Positions 45,874-56,700 of a DNA stretch of 64,000 nt are shown piece by piece. The stretch is from assembly GCA_938014245.1 (NCBI GenBank), contig CALLSD010000046.1, positions 1-64,000 of the forward strand, written 5' to 3'. Below the pieces are notes generated by a model. It saw only the letters and a program-made list of their open reading frames with translations, searched no databases and was not told the DNA's origin. The stretch's first letter is position 1. Every line of letters starts with the position of its first letter. A program made the position numbers and the translations under genes. Source of the DNA: an uncultured Actinomyces sp. Its GTDB lineage: Bacteria > Actinomycetota > Actinomycetes > Actinomycetales > Actinomycetaceae.

Positions 45874-47163
45874 CTAAGAGGACAGCGCGTAACTGTTGAA
45901 AAGTGTTGCGCTACCGTCGCCGATGCTGCCTCCTAGCCACCCGCCTAGAACACCACCAACTATACTTCCTGCAACAATTCCGAGAGGGCCTAGCGAGGCT
46001 CCGACTGCCGCCCCAACTTTTGCGCCTAGCACTGCGCCTCCCCATCCGCCCGCAGCACTGAGACTTCCTTTAATTCCGGCACGTGCGATTTTTGTTCCTT
46101 CGCCCATTTCAGGGTGGTGGTAGGTATCAGACTGATAGGACTCCAAGGCGCTTAGCCCGCCTCCTGCGATGGCCACACCTCCACCTAAAAGTTTCGCTCC
46201 AGACTCAAGTTTAGATACGTTCTTAAGGACAGAAGGAGCTTCTCCGTCAACACGAATTGCTTGGGTAACCTCTCCACTGTTGCGTGCCATGAGTCCGGGC
46301 TTTGCTCCTTCGGGCACCTTAGGCCCGTGCCGAGCTTGGTGAGCGTGTAGGCCGCGGGTTGGTTTCCAGTTGCTGAGTTTTCCGCGCTCTTTGAACTTGC
46401 GCCAGGAGTTGAGATGGACGTAGTCCTCATTAGGAGAAAAAACCGCATTTTTATTAAACAAATATGCGCCGTGGAACGTCTTAACTCCATCGGTTACAAG
46501 GCCTTGTAAGTACTTTGGCATTTTCCACTCAGCGTGATAGCCCTGCGGAGGGAGGAACTTATCACGGAAGCGCGTTACTAAACTCCACAGGACTCGTTCG
46601 ACGCCGCTGGTGTCTAATTTCGAAAGATCAGTCGCAAACTCGTGGTTTGCTGATTCTAAGTTGTTCTTCGTCCACGAGCATCGTTTGCTGAGAGAAGAAA
46701 AAAGTGCCGAATGGGAATCGCGCTGTGATTCTGATAAATGAATGAAAGCACTTTCGCCGCATTCACTCACTGTTAGACCAGCTTTTCTTGCGTCTTCTCT
46801 TATCGATCGAAAACTATCGCGGACTTTTCGGACTGCCCAAGCGTACGTAGATAGAGTCCCCCGTAGCAACTCTAAGAGTTTGACGGTGTCCAGTGCACTG
46901 TTTTCAAGTTTTTTCAGATCCTCTGCAGCCTGGGGGACGCATAACGCGACCTGTGATTCGATGAGGTGTCGCGCGTCATTCGCATCTTGAGCTGAAGTTT
47001 GAAGCTGACTGATCATTGTCTGAAATTGCTGATCAGCTGCAAACAGGCCGTCGACGTCAATCGCAAAGGTCCATGAGATCGTCCTGACGCTGTCGTAGCT
47101 CGATTGGGGAGTTCCGATACAGTGAGGCTGAGGGTTGGTAAGTACTGCAGACTCAGGTAACAC
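45874..47163 (-). CDS. Putative type VII effector with C-terminal glycine-zipper domain
   Basis: 429 residues. The N-terminal 30-200 is long-helical with no signal peptide (as in WXG/LXG-type proteins). Residues 200-320 are a basic, polar middle (HAEWKMPKYL, RARHGPKVPEG-like). From about 324 to 416 it is a Gly/Ala-rich domain with repeated G-x-x-x-G (GGWGGAVLGAKVGAAVG, then IVGGVLGGWLGGSIGDG) forming two hydrophobic segments. YHHPE near residue 348 has the Y-x-x-x-(D/E) shape. Start taken as the GTG at 47163 behind GGAGG; an ATG at 47199 lacks a site. First gene of its unit, low G+C. Confidence 0.65.
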   Translation of the reverse strand: MLPESAVLTNPQPHCIGTPQSSYDSVRTISWTFAIDVDGLFAADQQFQTMISQLQTSAQDANDARHLIESQVALCVPQAAEDLKKLENSALDTVKLLELLRGTLSTYAWAVRKVRDSFRSIREDARKAGLTVSECGESAFIHLSESQRDSHSALFSSLSKRCSWTKNNLESANHEFATDLSKLDTSGVERVLWSLVTRFRDKFLPPQGYHAEWKMPKYLQGLVTDGVKTFHGAYLFNKNAVFSPNEDYVHLNSWRKFKERGKLSNWKPTRGLHAHQARHGPKVPEGAKPGLMARNSGEVTQAIRVDGEAPSVLKNVSKLESGAKLLGGGVAIAGGGLSALESYQSDTYHHPEMGEGTKIARAGIKGSLSAAGGWGGAVLGAKVGAAVGASLGPLGIVAGSIVGGVLGGWLGGSIGDGSATLFNSYALSS

Positions 47164-47216
47164 GCCACTTGCCTCCACATCGCCGCTGACACGGTGCATC
47201 GCTGCTTATACAACAG

Positions 47217-47245
47217 ACACTACGCCTGAGAGTGGACGCATGCAA
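47217..47245 (-). promoter_or_regulatory. Candidate promoter of the effector unit
   Basis: On the minus strand TTGCAT (47240-47245) is followed by a 17-base spacer and TAGTGT (47217-47222). The spacing to the GTG at 47163 leaves a leader of about 45 bases that contains the GGAGG. The match to the -10 is only partial. Confidence 0.35.
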
Positions 47246-47301
47246 GCAGTTTCAACTTTCGGGCTCTAGTGTTTAAGTCTGTGTTGCATTGAAAACGCAA
47301 T

Positions 47302-47346
47302 GAAAAGTGGGTGTTGGGATTCTGAAAGAACCCCAACACCCACTTG
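47302..47346 (-). terminator. aceE terminator
   Basis: Perfect 14-bp stem (47306-47319 with 47333-47346) and, on the minus strand, a TTTTCATT tail. It lies 38 bp after the aceE stop and insulates aceE from the downstream effector unit. Confidence 0.9.
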
Positions 47347-47384
47347 ATGCTGGTCACGGTTGGCGACCCATGAGAGCGTGAAAC

Positions 47385-50117
47385 TTACTCGTCGCCTGCG
47401 TGATCGTTTCCGGAGATCGAGTAGTTGAACAGCTGGTAGCGATCGATTGCCTCTTGGACGAGGGAGCGATCAATCTGCCCACGGTCAGCAAGAGCCTTGA
47501 GGACTCGAACAGTCATTGACTCAGCATCAATATGGAACCAACGGCGCGCAGCGCGGCGAGTATCCGAGAAGCCAAAACCATCCGCGCCCAGCACGTGATA
47601 GTCGCCGGGGACCCACTGACGGATCTGGTCAGGGAGCATGCGATCGAAGTCAGAAGAAGCAACGAAGGGGCCTTCGCTTCCCTGCAACTGAGAGGAAATG
47701 AAGGGGGTGCGTGCCGCTTCACTCGGGTGGAGGAAGTTGAACTCTTCCGCCTCCAAGGCCTCGCGACGCAGCTCTGTCCACGAGGTGACCGACCACACCG
47801 CAGCGTCAACGCCCCAATCGCGGGCGAGCAGTTCGCGGGCCTCGCGTGCCCAGGGGACCCCGACGCCGGAAGCAAGGAGCTGAGCCTTAGGGCCACCGAA
47901 GTTCTGGTGGTCATCCAAGCGGTAGATTCCCTTGATCAGACCGTTAACGTCCAGGTTCTCCGGCTCTGCAGGCTGGTGGATCGGCTCGTTGTAGACCGTC
48001 AGGTAGTACATGACATTCGGGTCGCGTCCACCTGCATCGCCGTACATGCGCTCCAAACCGTCGCTCATGATGTGGCGCAATTCGTAGGCATAAGCGGGGT
48101 CGTAACACACGAAAGCGTGATTCGTCGCCGCAAGCACCTGAGAATTTCCATCCATGTGCTGGAGGCCTTCACCCGTCAAAGTCGTACGACCCGCAGTCGC
48201 GCCGATGACGAAGCCCTTCGAAAGCTGGTCCCCGGCAGCCCAGAACTGATCGCCTGTGCGTTGGAAACCAAACATCGAGTAGAAGATGTAGAAGGGGACC
48301 ATGGGGAGGTTGTGGGTCGCGTATGCGGTACCGACTACCTGGAACGCTGCAGCACTTCCAGCCTCGGTGATACCGGTGTGCAGAACCTGCCCTTGCTCGG
48401 ATTCGCGGTAAGAGAGCATCATATCCGCATCAACCGGAGTGTATGCCTGCCCCGTTGTATTAAAGATCTTCGCCGAGGGGAAGATCGCATCCAGACCGAA
48501 GGTGCGAGCCTCATCGGGAATAATCGGCACGAAATACTTACCGACATTCTTATCCTTGATGAGATCCTTAATGAGGCGGACCAAAGCCATGGTGGTTGCG
48601 ACCTCAAGCTTGCCTGAGCCCTTGGAAAGAGCCTCGAAAGGCTTGGTGGGAAGCTCAGGGAGCTTAGGCTGGTGGTCTCGGCGCTCGGGGACCCAGCCGC
48701 CCAGCTTTTCACGAAGTTCCTTCATGTAGAGCAGAGCAGGGTGATCTGCCGGCGGCATGTAGTAGGGAGGCATGTAGGGATCGCGCTCGAGTTCCTCATC
48801 GGTGATGGGGATCTGCAGGCGATCACGAAGCTGCTTTGCATCTTCCAAGGTCAGCTTCTTCATCTGGTGCGTCGAATTGCGACCAGCGAAGTGACTGCCA
48901 AGGGCGTAGCCCTTAATGGTGTGTGCGAGGATGACGGTGGGCTGTCCGGTGTGTTCCATCGCAGCCTTGTATGCAGCGTAGACCTTACGGTAGTCGTGGC
49001 CGCCGCGCTGCAGTGCCCAAATCTGGTCGTCGGTCCAGTTTTGAACCATAGCCTTGGTACGCGGGTCACGTCCGAAGAAGTGCTCACGAATGTATGCGCC
49101 GTCATTAGCCTTGAAGGTCTGGTAGTCGCCGTCAAGGGTTTCATTCATCAGGTGAACAAGGGCATCGTCCTTGTCGGAAGCTAGCAGCTGATCCCATCCG
49201 CGGCCCCAAATCACCTTGATGACGTTCCAGCCGGCGCCCTTGAAGAAGGCTTCCAGTTCCTGAATGATCTTGCCATTACCGCGAACCGGGCCGTCCAGGC
49301 GCTGCAGGTTGCAGTTGATGACGAAGGTCAGGTTGTCCAAGCCCTGCTGAGCTGCCAGCTGGAGCATGCCGCGAGACTCGGGTTCGTCCATTTCACCGTC
49401 GCCAATGAAAGCCCAGGTGTGCTGGAGCGAAGTGTCCTTAATGCCACGCAGGTGAAGGTACTTGTCGAACCATGCCTGGTAGATGGCCTCGGCAGGGCCA
49501 AGACCCAGCGACACCGTCGGGAACTCCCAGAACTCGGGAAGCTGACGCGGGTGCGGGTAGGAGGGAAGGCCGTGCGCGGTGGAAACTTGCTGGCGGAAAC
49601 CGTCCATCTGCTCTTCGGAGAGACGTCCCTCGATGAAGGCGCGGGCGTAGGGACCGGGGGAGGCGTGGCCTTGGAAGAACACGTGGTCGCCGCCGCCGGG
49701 GTGGTCCTTTCCGCGGAAGAAGTGGTTCAGACCGACTTCATAAAGAGTAGAGACCGAGGCATACGACGAGATGTGTCCGCCAACCTTAACACCGGGGCGC
49801 TGAGCGCGCGTCACTTGAACAGCGGCATTCCAACGAATCCAGCGGCGGTACTGGCGCTCCATGGCCTCGTCGCCGGGGAAGTAAGGTTCCTGGTCAACGG
49901 GAATAGTGTTGACATAGGGAGTCGTGTATTCCTGGGGGAGCTGAATGCCCTGGCGCCTTGCCTCATCCAGCATGTGCAGCAGGATGTAGCGTGCGCGCGG
50001 ACCGCCCTTTTCCTCGATGAGACCACTCAGGGATTCAACCCATTCGGAGGTTTCAGCAGGGTCGTTATCGGGAACCTGGCTCAATAGGCCGTTGACAACG
50101 GGATGGTTCTCGCTCAC
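47385..50117 (-). CDS. aceE: Pyruvate dehydrogenase E1 component, homodimeric AceE type
   Basis: 910 residues; thiamine-diphosphate enzyme that decarboxylates pyruvate and reductively acetylates the lipoyl group of E2. Motifs: [35 protein letters not shown], and the ThDP signature [14 protein letters not shown]...[14 protein letters not shown]. It stands alone; E2 and E3 genes are not in the window. Lipoylation genes lipA and lipB lie about 10 kb away. Confidence 0.97.
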   Translation of the reverse strand: MSENHPVVNGLLSQVPDNDPAETSEWVESLSGLIEEKGGPRARYILLHMLDEARRQGIQLPQEYTTPYVNTIPVDQEPYFPGDEAMERQYRRWIRWNAAVQVTRAQRPGVKVGGHISSYASVSTLYEVGLNHFFRGKDHPGGGDHVFFQGHASPGPYARAFIEGRLSEEQMDGFRQQVSTAHGLPSYPHPRQLPEFWEFPTVSLGLGPAEAIYQAWFDKYLHLRGIKDTSLQHTWAFIGDGEMDEPESRGMLQLAAQQGLDNLTFVINCNLQRLDGPVRGNGKIIQELEAFFKGAGWNVIKVIWGRGWDQLLASDKDDALVHLMNETLDGDYQTFKANDGAYIREHFFGRDPRTKAMVQNWTDDQIWALQRGGHDYRKVYAAYKAAMEHTGQPTVILAHTIKGYALGSHFAGRNSTHQMKKLTLEDAKQLRDRLQIPITDEELERDPYMPPYYMPPADHPALLYMKELREKLGGWVPERRDHQPKLPELPTKPFEALSKGSGKLEVATTMALVRLIKDLIKDKNVGKYFVPIIPDEARTFGLDAIFPSAKIFNTTGQAYTPVDADMMLSYRESEQGQVLHTGITEAGSAAAFQVVGTAYATHNLPMVPFYIFYSMFGFQRTGDQFWAAGDQLSKGFVIGATAGRTTLTGEGLQHMDGNSQVLAATNHAFVCYDPAYAYELRHIMSDGLERMYGDAGGRDPNVMYYLTVYNEPIHQPAEPENLDVNGLIKGIYRLDDHQNFGGPKAQLLASGVGVPWAREARELLARDWGVDAAVWSVTSWTELRREALEAEEFNFLHPSEAARTPFISSQLQGSEGPFVASSDFDRMLPDQIRQWVPGDYHVLGADGFGFSDTRRAARRWFHIDAESMTVRVLKALADRGQIDRSLVQEAIDRYQLFNYSISGNDHAGDE

Positions 50118-50395
50118 TTGATCTCGAACTCCTCTGGTTGGTTAATGGAAGCGTTTTATCGGACACGCCCTCGTGGTTACGGGTCTATTTTCGTCCCTCG
50201 GGACAGAAAAAGCGAGCGAGAATAGGACTTCTGGCCCATGATTCTTACCTCATTTGTTGCGGTGATAATTTCCGTGACACTGGGAAAATGACCGGAAAAT
50301 GGAGAAAGAGAAAATTATTGCTCTGAGTGCATTACGATAAGACCCGTGATAAGCGAAGAAACACTGACAATGTCGTGGCTCGAAGGGGAACTCCG

Positions 50396-50794
50396 GTGAG
50401 TGTCAAACTAGGGTTCACAAAGGGCCAGATTATTCAAGAGTTTTATCTCGACGATGATGCGGATCAGAGCTTGCGCCAACTCGCTGAGGAGGAATGCGGC
50501 AACGAGCTAGTTGATCCCGACTATGAAGATGTCGTTGACGGAACAATCGTATGGTGGCGCGCGGAAGACGCTGAAGAAGAAGATCTTGCCGATCTCTTGG
50601 TCGATGCCATGTCAAATCTTGATGACGGTGGCTTGATCTGGGTGCTTATTCCCAAGCCGGGTCGTCCCGGTGCTGTCCCTGTTTCCGATGTTGAAGAGGC
50701 CGCACATACAGCCGGTCTTCACGCGACTTCGGCAAGCGCGCTTGCTCCGGAATGGGCGGGAATTCGTCTCACTGCTCGTTCAAGGACTCGCTGA
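50396..50794 (+). CDS. DUF3052 family protein
   Basis: 132 residues; typical for the family: VKLGFTKGQIIQEFY, CGNELVDPDYEDVVDG, WWRAEDAEEEDLADLL, DGGLIWVLIPKPGR and the AAHTAGLHATS ending. GTG start at 50396 behind GAAGGGGAA; longer upstream frames lack the family N-terminus. Divergent from aceE across about 278 bp. Function unknown. Confidence 0.9.
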   Translation: MSVKLGFTKGQIIQEFYLDDDADQSLRQLAEEECGNELVDPDYEDVVDGTIVWWRAEDAEEEDLADLLVDAMSNLDDGGLIWVLIPKPGRPGAVPVSDVEEAAHTAGLHATSASALAPEWAGIRLTARSRTR

Positions 50795-50936
50795 GGTTTT
50801 TGCGCGAGACCGTCTCAGCAAGGCAGCGCGTGCCGCATGTTTTACACGCGCGCAATGAATCTCACAGCATCTGATTCCAAGTAATAGCTGCTTGTACTCT
50901 ATGCTGTACTGGTGCGTTCGTCACCGAGCGCGCTTT

Positions 50937-51010
50937 GGGCCTTTAGCTCAGTTGGCTAGAGCATCTGGTTTACACCCAGAAGGTCATCGGTTCGAGCCCG
51001 GTAGGGCCCA
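50937..51010 (+). tRNA. tRNA-Val (anticodon UAC)
   Basis: A 74-nt cloverleaf: acceptor GGGCCTT pairing AGGGCCC, D-arm GCTC...GAGC, anticodon stem TCTGG/CCAGA with loop TTTACAC (anticodon UAC), and T-arm with TTCGAGC. The discriminator is A; CCA is not encoded. Reads Val GUA/GUG-type codons. Confidence 0.96.
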
Positions 51011-51014
51011 CTCA

Positions 51015-51054
51015 ATGAGAAGGACCGGAAGCGAATGCTTCCGGTCCTTCTCAT
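51015..51054. terminator. Bidirectional terminator between tRNA-Val and ndh
   Basis: Perfect 18-bp stem (51015-51032 with 51037-51054) and a 4-base loop, 5 bases after the tRNA. It lies downstream of both the tRNA on the plus strand and ndh on the minus strand. Confidence 0.85.
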
Positions 51055-51089
51055 GTATTGCGATGCAAGAGAACCTCGTGCGCACAGAC

Positions 51090-52490
51090 CTAGGATTGCG
51101 GCTCAGATTCGCTGTGCTCATCTTGTGCAGAATGAACCAGTTCCTCAACGACGTCCTCACCGGCCACCAGCTTTCCGGATACGCCACTTCCGAGCTGTTC
51201 CATTGCGAGACGCGCGACGAGCTGCTGGTTCGTCGTGGTCCTTTGCGAGCGAGCTCCCGAGAGGAAACTGAAGAACCAATTGACCAGGGTCCCCACTTGG
51301 GATTTGAATCCGACGATGTAGAGCAGGTGGAGGAAACACCACGAAACCCATGCGGTAAAACCGGTCAGACTGACCTTGCCCATTTGGACGACTGCTTTGA
51401 AACGTGCGATCGTCGCCATTGATCCCTTGTCGAAATAGGAGAACTCTGTGCGCTTCGGAGTACGACCGGCTAGGCGTGCGCGTACGGTGTCCGCAGCGAA
51501 ACGCGCCGATTGAATGGCGCCCTGGGCGACTCCCGGAACACCCGGGAAAGCCATCATGTCACCGAGTACAAAGATCTCGGGGTGGTTGGGAAGAGTGAGG
51601 TCCTTGTTGACTTCGACGCGTCCTGAGCGATCAACCTGGGCACCTGTCGCCTTGGCAAGTTGAGCTCCCAAGGGGCTCGCGGATACGCCTGCCGCCCAGA
51701 CCTTGCAGACGGATTCGATTGTTTCTTCTTCCCCGGACTTGTATTTCAAGGTGACGCCGTCTGCATCGACATTCGTCACAAAGGCATCCATCTTCATTTC
51801 GACGCCGAGCTTCTCAAGCTCGCTTCGAGTCTTCTGCCCGAGTTTCTCTCCAAAGGGCGGCAGGGGATAGGGGGCTCCGTCGACGAGGATCACACGAGCC
51901 TTCGTGGGATCAATCTGGCGGAATTCACCCTTGAGAGTCTTCGATGCAAGTTCTCGGATTTGGCCGGCCATTTCAACGCCGGTAGGACCAGCGCCAACGA
52001 CAACGAAAGTGAGCAGTCGTTGAATTTCTGCAGGATCTGTGGCGATTTCGGCCTGTTCAAAAGCACTAAAGATGCGCGCACGCAATTCAAGCGCATCATC
52101 GATGGTCTTCATTCCTGGCGCGAACACAGCAAAGTGATCATTACCGAAGTAGGACTGGCCAGCACCCGCAGCGACAAGAAGCGTGTCGTAGGAGGTTTCG
52201 TTGTATTCGTTGTGGTTGCGCCACCGAACGATTTGGTTCTCGACGTCAATATCTTCGACCAGGGCCTGTAGTACGCGAACATTCTTCTGCTTGCGTAAGA
52301 TTTCGCGAGTCGTGGGAGCGATATCTCCTTCTGACAAGATTCCTGTTGCAACCTGGTAGAGGAGTGGTTGGAACAGGTGGTGGGAGGTTCGCGCTAAAAG
52401 CGTGATATCCGCATCTGCATGCTTAAGGCGACGTGCGGCGGTGAGCCCAGCGAAACCGGAACCGATAATGACGATGTGATGACGAGACAT
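51090..52490 (-). CDS. ndh: Type II NADH dehydrogenase
   Basis: 466 residues; single-subunit FAD enzyme feeding NADH electrons to quinone without pumping protons. FAD site GSGFAGLTAARRL, NADH site VVVGAGPTGVEMAGQ, FQPLLYQVATG, and the second FAD contact (VLGDMMAFPGVPGVAQGAIQSAR). The C-terminal tail (amphipathic, SWCFLHLLYIVGFKSQ) attaches to the membrane. Start behind AAGGAAGG. Confidence 0.95.
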   Translation of the reverse strand: MSRHHIVIIGSGFAGLTAARRLKHADADITLLARTSHHLFQPLLYQVATGILSEGDIAPTTREILRKQKNVRVLQALVEDIDVENQIVRWRNHNEYNETSYDTLLVAAGAGQSYFGNDHFAVFAPGMKTIDDALELRARIFSAFEQAEIATDPAEIQRLLTFVVVGAGPTGVEMAGQIRELASKTLKGEFRQIDPTKARVILVDGAPYPLPPFGEKLGQKTRSELEKLGVEMKMDAFVTNVDADGVTLKYKSGEEETIESVCKVWAAGVSASPLGAQLAKATGAQVDRSGRVEVNKDLTLPNHPEIFVLGDMMAFPGVPGVAQGAIQSARFAADTVRARLAGRTPKRTEFSYFDKGSMATIARFKAVVQMGKVSLTGFTAWVSWCFLHLLYIVGFKSQVGTLVNWFFSFLSGARSQRTTTNQQLVARLAMEQLGSGVSGKLVAGEDVVEELVHSAQDEHSESEPQS

Positions 52491-52592
52491 TGACCTTCCT
52501 TAATTAGGTAAGGTCAATCTTACTAAAATGCGAAATGCTGTGCTAGAGACGGACGCGTGGTGCTTCTTATACTCTCTGGTCTTCTCGCGCTT

Positions 52593-53603
52593 CTAGTTGT
52601 GAGAAGACAGGGTTGATGCTCGCGCGACCAACTGAGGGTCTTGATCAGAGACTGTCCGAGCTTCTTCGCCCCGCAGCTGTTCCAACAGAAGCTGGGCGCC
52701 CGCATATCCCATCGTCGCCGGGTTTCGTGAAATTGCGGTAACTGCGGGAGAAAACATGCTGAGCATCGGGGAGTCTTCGCAGGAACAGATTTTAATGTCC
52801 TCTCCGATCTTCAGTCCGCTCTGAGCGATGGCTTGAAAACCTCCCAGCGTGAGGATTTCATTCGCGAAAATAATCCCCTCGGGCATGGAGGGAGCTTCGA
52901 GGAGCGCTCGCGTTGCTTCCAATGCCGAGGCCTCGGAAAACTCGTTTTCGGGCGAGATAATAACCCGTGCGCCTCGTTCTTGAGCGAGGTGCTGCAGTGT
53001 AGCGATGCGCTGCTGGATGTGAGAAAAAGAGGTAGGCCCGCACACGAAGGCAATGTGCCGGCATCCCTGCACAAACAAGTGTTCGGCAAGGAGTCGAATC
53101 ATTTGTTCGTCGTTGCCAATTACTGCGCCGCATCGGTCAAATTTTTGGCCAATGACAACGGTGGGCAGAGAATATTCGTTGAGTTTTTGGGGGCGTGGGT
53201 CGCCATCTCGAGGATCAACAACGATGACGCCATCCACGCGGCCCTGAGTCCACCACTCCTGATAAGCCCGAAGTTCTTCCTCCATAGAGTGTGAGAGGCG
53301 GAGAAGCAGATCGATGCCGGTGCTATCTAATCCGTCTTGGACTCCGGTGATGAAGTCGAAGAAGAACCTTTCGGATGAGTTATTGGCGCGCGGTCTTTGA
53401 AGGACGAGACCGATGGCATTTGATCGCGAGGATGACAGTGCGCGCGCAGTTGCGTTTGGTCGCCATCCCATTCGGGCTGCGATTTCAAGAATTTTTGCTC
53501 GGGTACTCGGCGATACGCCGGGGCGATCGTTGAGGGCAAAGGAGACTGCTGCTCGGGAAACCCCTGCTTCGCGGGCAATATCACGGATTGTTAAACGTGC
53601 CAT
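52593..53603 (-). CDS. LacI-family transcriptional regulator
   Basis: 336 residues. N-terminal helix-turn-helix (TIRDIAREAGVSRAAVSFALN, in pieces; hinge NATARALSSSRSNAIGLV) and a periplasmic-binding-like sensor domain from about 60. It diverges from the alpha-mannosidase gene, so it is likely the local regulator responding to a sugar released from mannosides. ATG at 53603 has AGGGAGTTTCGCA upstream. Confidence 0.93.
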   Translation of the reverse strand: MARLTIRDIAREAGVSRAAVSFALNDRPGVSPSTRAKILEIAARMGWRPNATARALSSSRSNAIGLVLQRPRANNSSERFFFDFITGVQDGLDSTGIDLLLRLSHSMEEELRAYQEWWTQGRVDGVIVVDPRDGDPRPQKLNEYSLPTVVIGQKFDRCGAVIGNDEQMIRLLAEHLFVQGCRHIAFVCGPTSFSHIQQRIATLQHLAQERGARVIISPENEFSEASALEATRALLEAPSMPEGIIFANEILTLGGFQAIAQSGLKIGEDIKICSCEDSPMLSMFSPAVTAISRNPATMGYAGAQLLLEQLRGEEARTVSDQDPQLVARASTLSSHN

Positions 53604-53640
53604 TGCGAAACTCCCTTAAGGTGTGATCGGATTGTTATGA

Positions 53641-53658
53641 GTTTAGCAGGAGCTAAAC
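53641..53658. promoter_or_regulatory. Inverted repeat, candidate LacI-type operator
   Basis: GTTTAGC-AGGA-GCTAAAC, 7-bp arms around a 4-base centre, located in the gap between the divergent LacI regulator and alpha-mannosidase genes. LacI operators commonly have a compact CG centre, so the fit is imperfect. Position argues for an operator controlling one or both genes. Confidence 0.55.
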
Positions 53659-53721
53659 CGAATTAGTTGTTAATCTGTGATCAGAGCCGCAAGGCAGCGG
53701 TAAGGCAGAAACGGAGTCGTG

Positions 53722-56700
53722 ATGCACGACAATAAAGAAATCTTGATGCAGCGTGTCACTCGTACGCTCAAGGAACGCATCCTTCCTTTCGAGTACACAA
53801 CACTTTCTTCGCTTGAGGTCAGTCAATGGCGTCAACCCTTAGAAGACGGGGTGATTTCTGAACCAGTTCGCTTTAAGGAAGCCCTTCAAGCAAACTTTGT
53901 TCCCTTCGAGCTCGGACAGACATGGGGTGGAGCGTGGCAGACCACCTGGTTCAAGCTTCACGGACAAGTTCCGGCCGACCTCAGCTTCAGTGACAAACAG
54001 CGTCTTGAAGTACGCGTTGATCTCGGCTTCGAAGAACACTCCGTCGGTTTCCACGCCGAAGCACTTGTGCGCGATGTGAATGGAAAGACCATTAAGGCCT
54101 TGAATCCGCGTAGCCGTTGGCTTCCGGTAGCTCAAACTCCTGGATCAGCGATCGACTTTGTCGTGGAAGCTGCTGCAAATCCCTTGATCCTTGGTGTTCC
54201 TCCCTTCCAACCGACCCTGAACGGCGACAAACTCACTGCTTCCCTTGAGGAGCTCTACCACTTCCGTCAGGCAGACCTCGTCATTGTGAATAAGGACGTC
54301 TACGGACTCGCCCTTGACATTCAAGTACTCCACGAGATGATCGAGGCTGCGCCTCACTTTGGCGATTACGAGTGGAACGTTCTATTTGGATTGAACCGAG
54401 CTCTGGACTGCCTCGACTTGGACGACGTTGTTTCAACTGCAGGTGCGGCGCGAGAAGTCCTCAAGCCTTTCATGGAGGCGCCAGCACTTCCCGGTGCACA
54501 CCGAATCAGCGCCGTTGGGCATGCACACATCGACTCCGCATGGTTGTGGCCACTGCGCGAAACCCGCCGCAAGGTGAATCGCACTCTTGCCAACGTTGTT
54601 CGTCTCATCGAGGACGGCTCATCCCTGATCTTTGCTCTTCCTGCTGCCCAACATGCTGCCTGGCTCAAGGAAGACGACCCGGAACTCTTTGAACGAGTTC
54701 GTGACCTTGTTGCAAAGGGACGCATCGTTCCTGTCGGTGGAATGTGGGTCGAACCCGATGCCGTTCTTCCCGGTGGCGAGGCCATGTGCCGCCAGCTCGT
54801 AGAAGGCCTGGACTTCTTCGAAAATGAACTCGGCGCATCTTGCCAAGAAATCTGGCTGCCTGACTCCTTCGGCTACTCCGCAGCCCTCCCGCAGATCGCG
54901 CGTGAAGCTGGAATCGAGCGCTTCCTGACCCAGAAGATTTCATGGAACCAAGTCAACACTTTCCCGCACCACACTTTGCTGTGGGAAGGTATTGACGGTT
55001 CACGAATCTTCACGCACTTCCCGCCCATGGACACTTACGGTGCGGAAGTAACGGGTCAGAACTTGACCCACGCTGTCGAGAATTTCAAGGACAAGGGTCA
55101 CGCAAGCGTCTCGCTCATGCCCTTCGGCTACGGTGATGGCGGCGGTGGCCCCACCCGTGAAATGCTCGAGCGCATCGATCGTTTTAGCTCCCTTCGCGGT
55201 GCTCCCGAAGTTGTCATGGAAACTCCGAAGCAGTTCTTTGACCGTGCACGTGAAGATGCTGATCAAATCCCCGTGTGGGTGGGCGAACTGTACTTGGAGC
55301 TCCACCGAGGAACCTTCACCTCTCAGATCGACGTTAAGCAGGGTAACCGTCGTGGTGAGTCCATCCTGCGTGAAACCGAGCTGTGGTGCTCCTATGCAGC
55401 CGTTAAGGGCGTCATGGACTACCCCTACGAAGAACTGCGTTCCTACTGGCGCACACTCTTACTGTGCCAGTTCCACGACATTCTTCCGGGCACTTCGATC
55501 GCATGGGTCTACCGCGAAGTTCGCGAACTTCACCAGAAGATCCAGGACGGATGCGAAGCCCTCATTCAGCAGGCCCTCGCAGCGCTCACGGGTACCCAAG
55601 AAACCGGTCAGGTGCGCGCTTTGCTTGCCAACGCCTCGTCTTTCCCACTCCACGGCGTCTCCCCGCTGTCTGCGGGCGTTGCATGCGAAGAAAAGGACAC
55701 CGCGGGAGTACACCTCCTCCAAGTAGAGGACGGCTACGAGGTCACGAACTCCTTCTACAAGGCTCGTATCTCTAGCAGCGGTGAGCTGACTTCACTGCGC
55801 GAAAACGCAAGCGGTCGCGAGTGGATTCCCGCGGGACAAAAGGCCGGCGAATTCCACATTCATCAGGACTTCCCGAATATGTGGGATGCGTGGGATTTGG
55901 ATCCCTTCTACCGCAATTCCCTGCGCGTTGTTTCTGATCGTTCAGTGAGCAACGTCGTCGTTGAGCAGGATCGCATTGAAATCCACACACACGCTCGTGT
56001 TGATTCCTCCACGATGGAACTCGTGTGGATCTTCCGATCTGGGGCCGTGGGAATCGACGTTCACGTTGAAGCGGACTGGCACGAGCATGAGAAGCTGCTC
56101 AAGCTAGCTATCCCGGTAGAGATCCACACGGACCACGCTCAGTACGAAACTCAGATGGGCTACATCACGCGTGCAACCCATGAAAACACGTCCTGGGATG
56201 CCTACCGTTTCGAGGTGTCGGCACACCGCTGGGTGCGCTTGGAAAATGCATCGCGTTCGTGGGCAATCGCGAATGATTCAACCTACGGATGGGACGTTAC
56301 ACGCCACCAGAGCGATCGTCGTGGTACCTGGTCGCAGGTCCGTGCAACCCTCGTGAAGTCGGCACGTTTCCCGGATCCCCAGCAGGATCAGGGACACCAT
56401 GAGTGGAACTTCCGAATTGTTCCTGACGCCTCAGTTCTTGATGCCGTTGCAGCTGGTCAACAGCTCAACCTGCGTGAGCGTGAGGTCAGCGGTCTTCCCT
56501 TCGAAGCCCCCTTCACCATTAGCGGCGCAGTGGTAGAGTCCGTTGCGATGGCTCCTGATCGCTCCGGAGACCTGGTCCTTCGCGTCTACGAGGCCCAGGG
56601 TGGTCCTTCACAGGTTACCTTGACTGCGCCCGAGGCAACCTCAGTGACCGCCTGCGATCTGCGCTACCGCCCCAGCGAGGACGAACCGCATCTTCGCGGT

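Noticed and set aside
47532..48617. A 361-codon open frame on the plus strand
   Set aside because: It is antisense to aceE and has no recognisable domain; GC-rich codons produce such mirror frames.
52503..52527. An IdeR/DtxR-like iron box upstream of ndh
   Set aside because: The halves TTAGGTAAG and CTTACTAA are too far apart and unequal for a DtxR-type 19-bp site.
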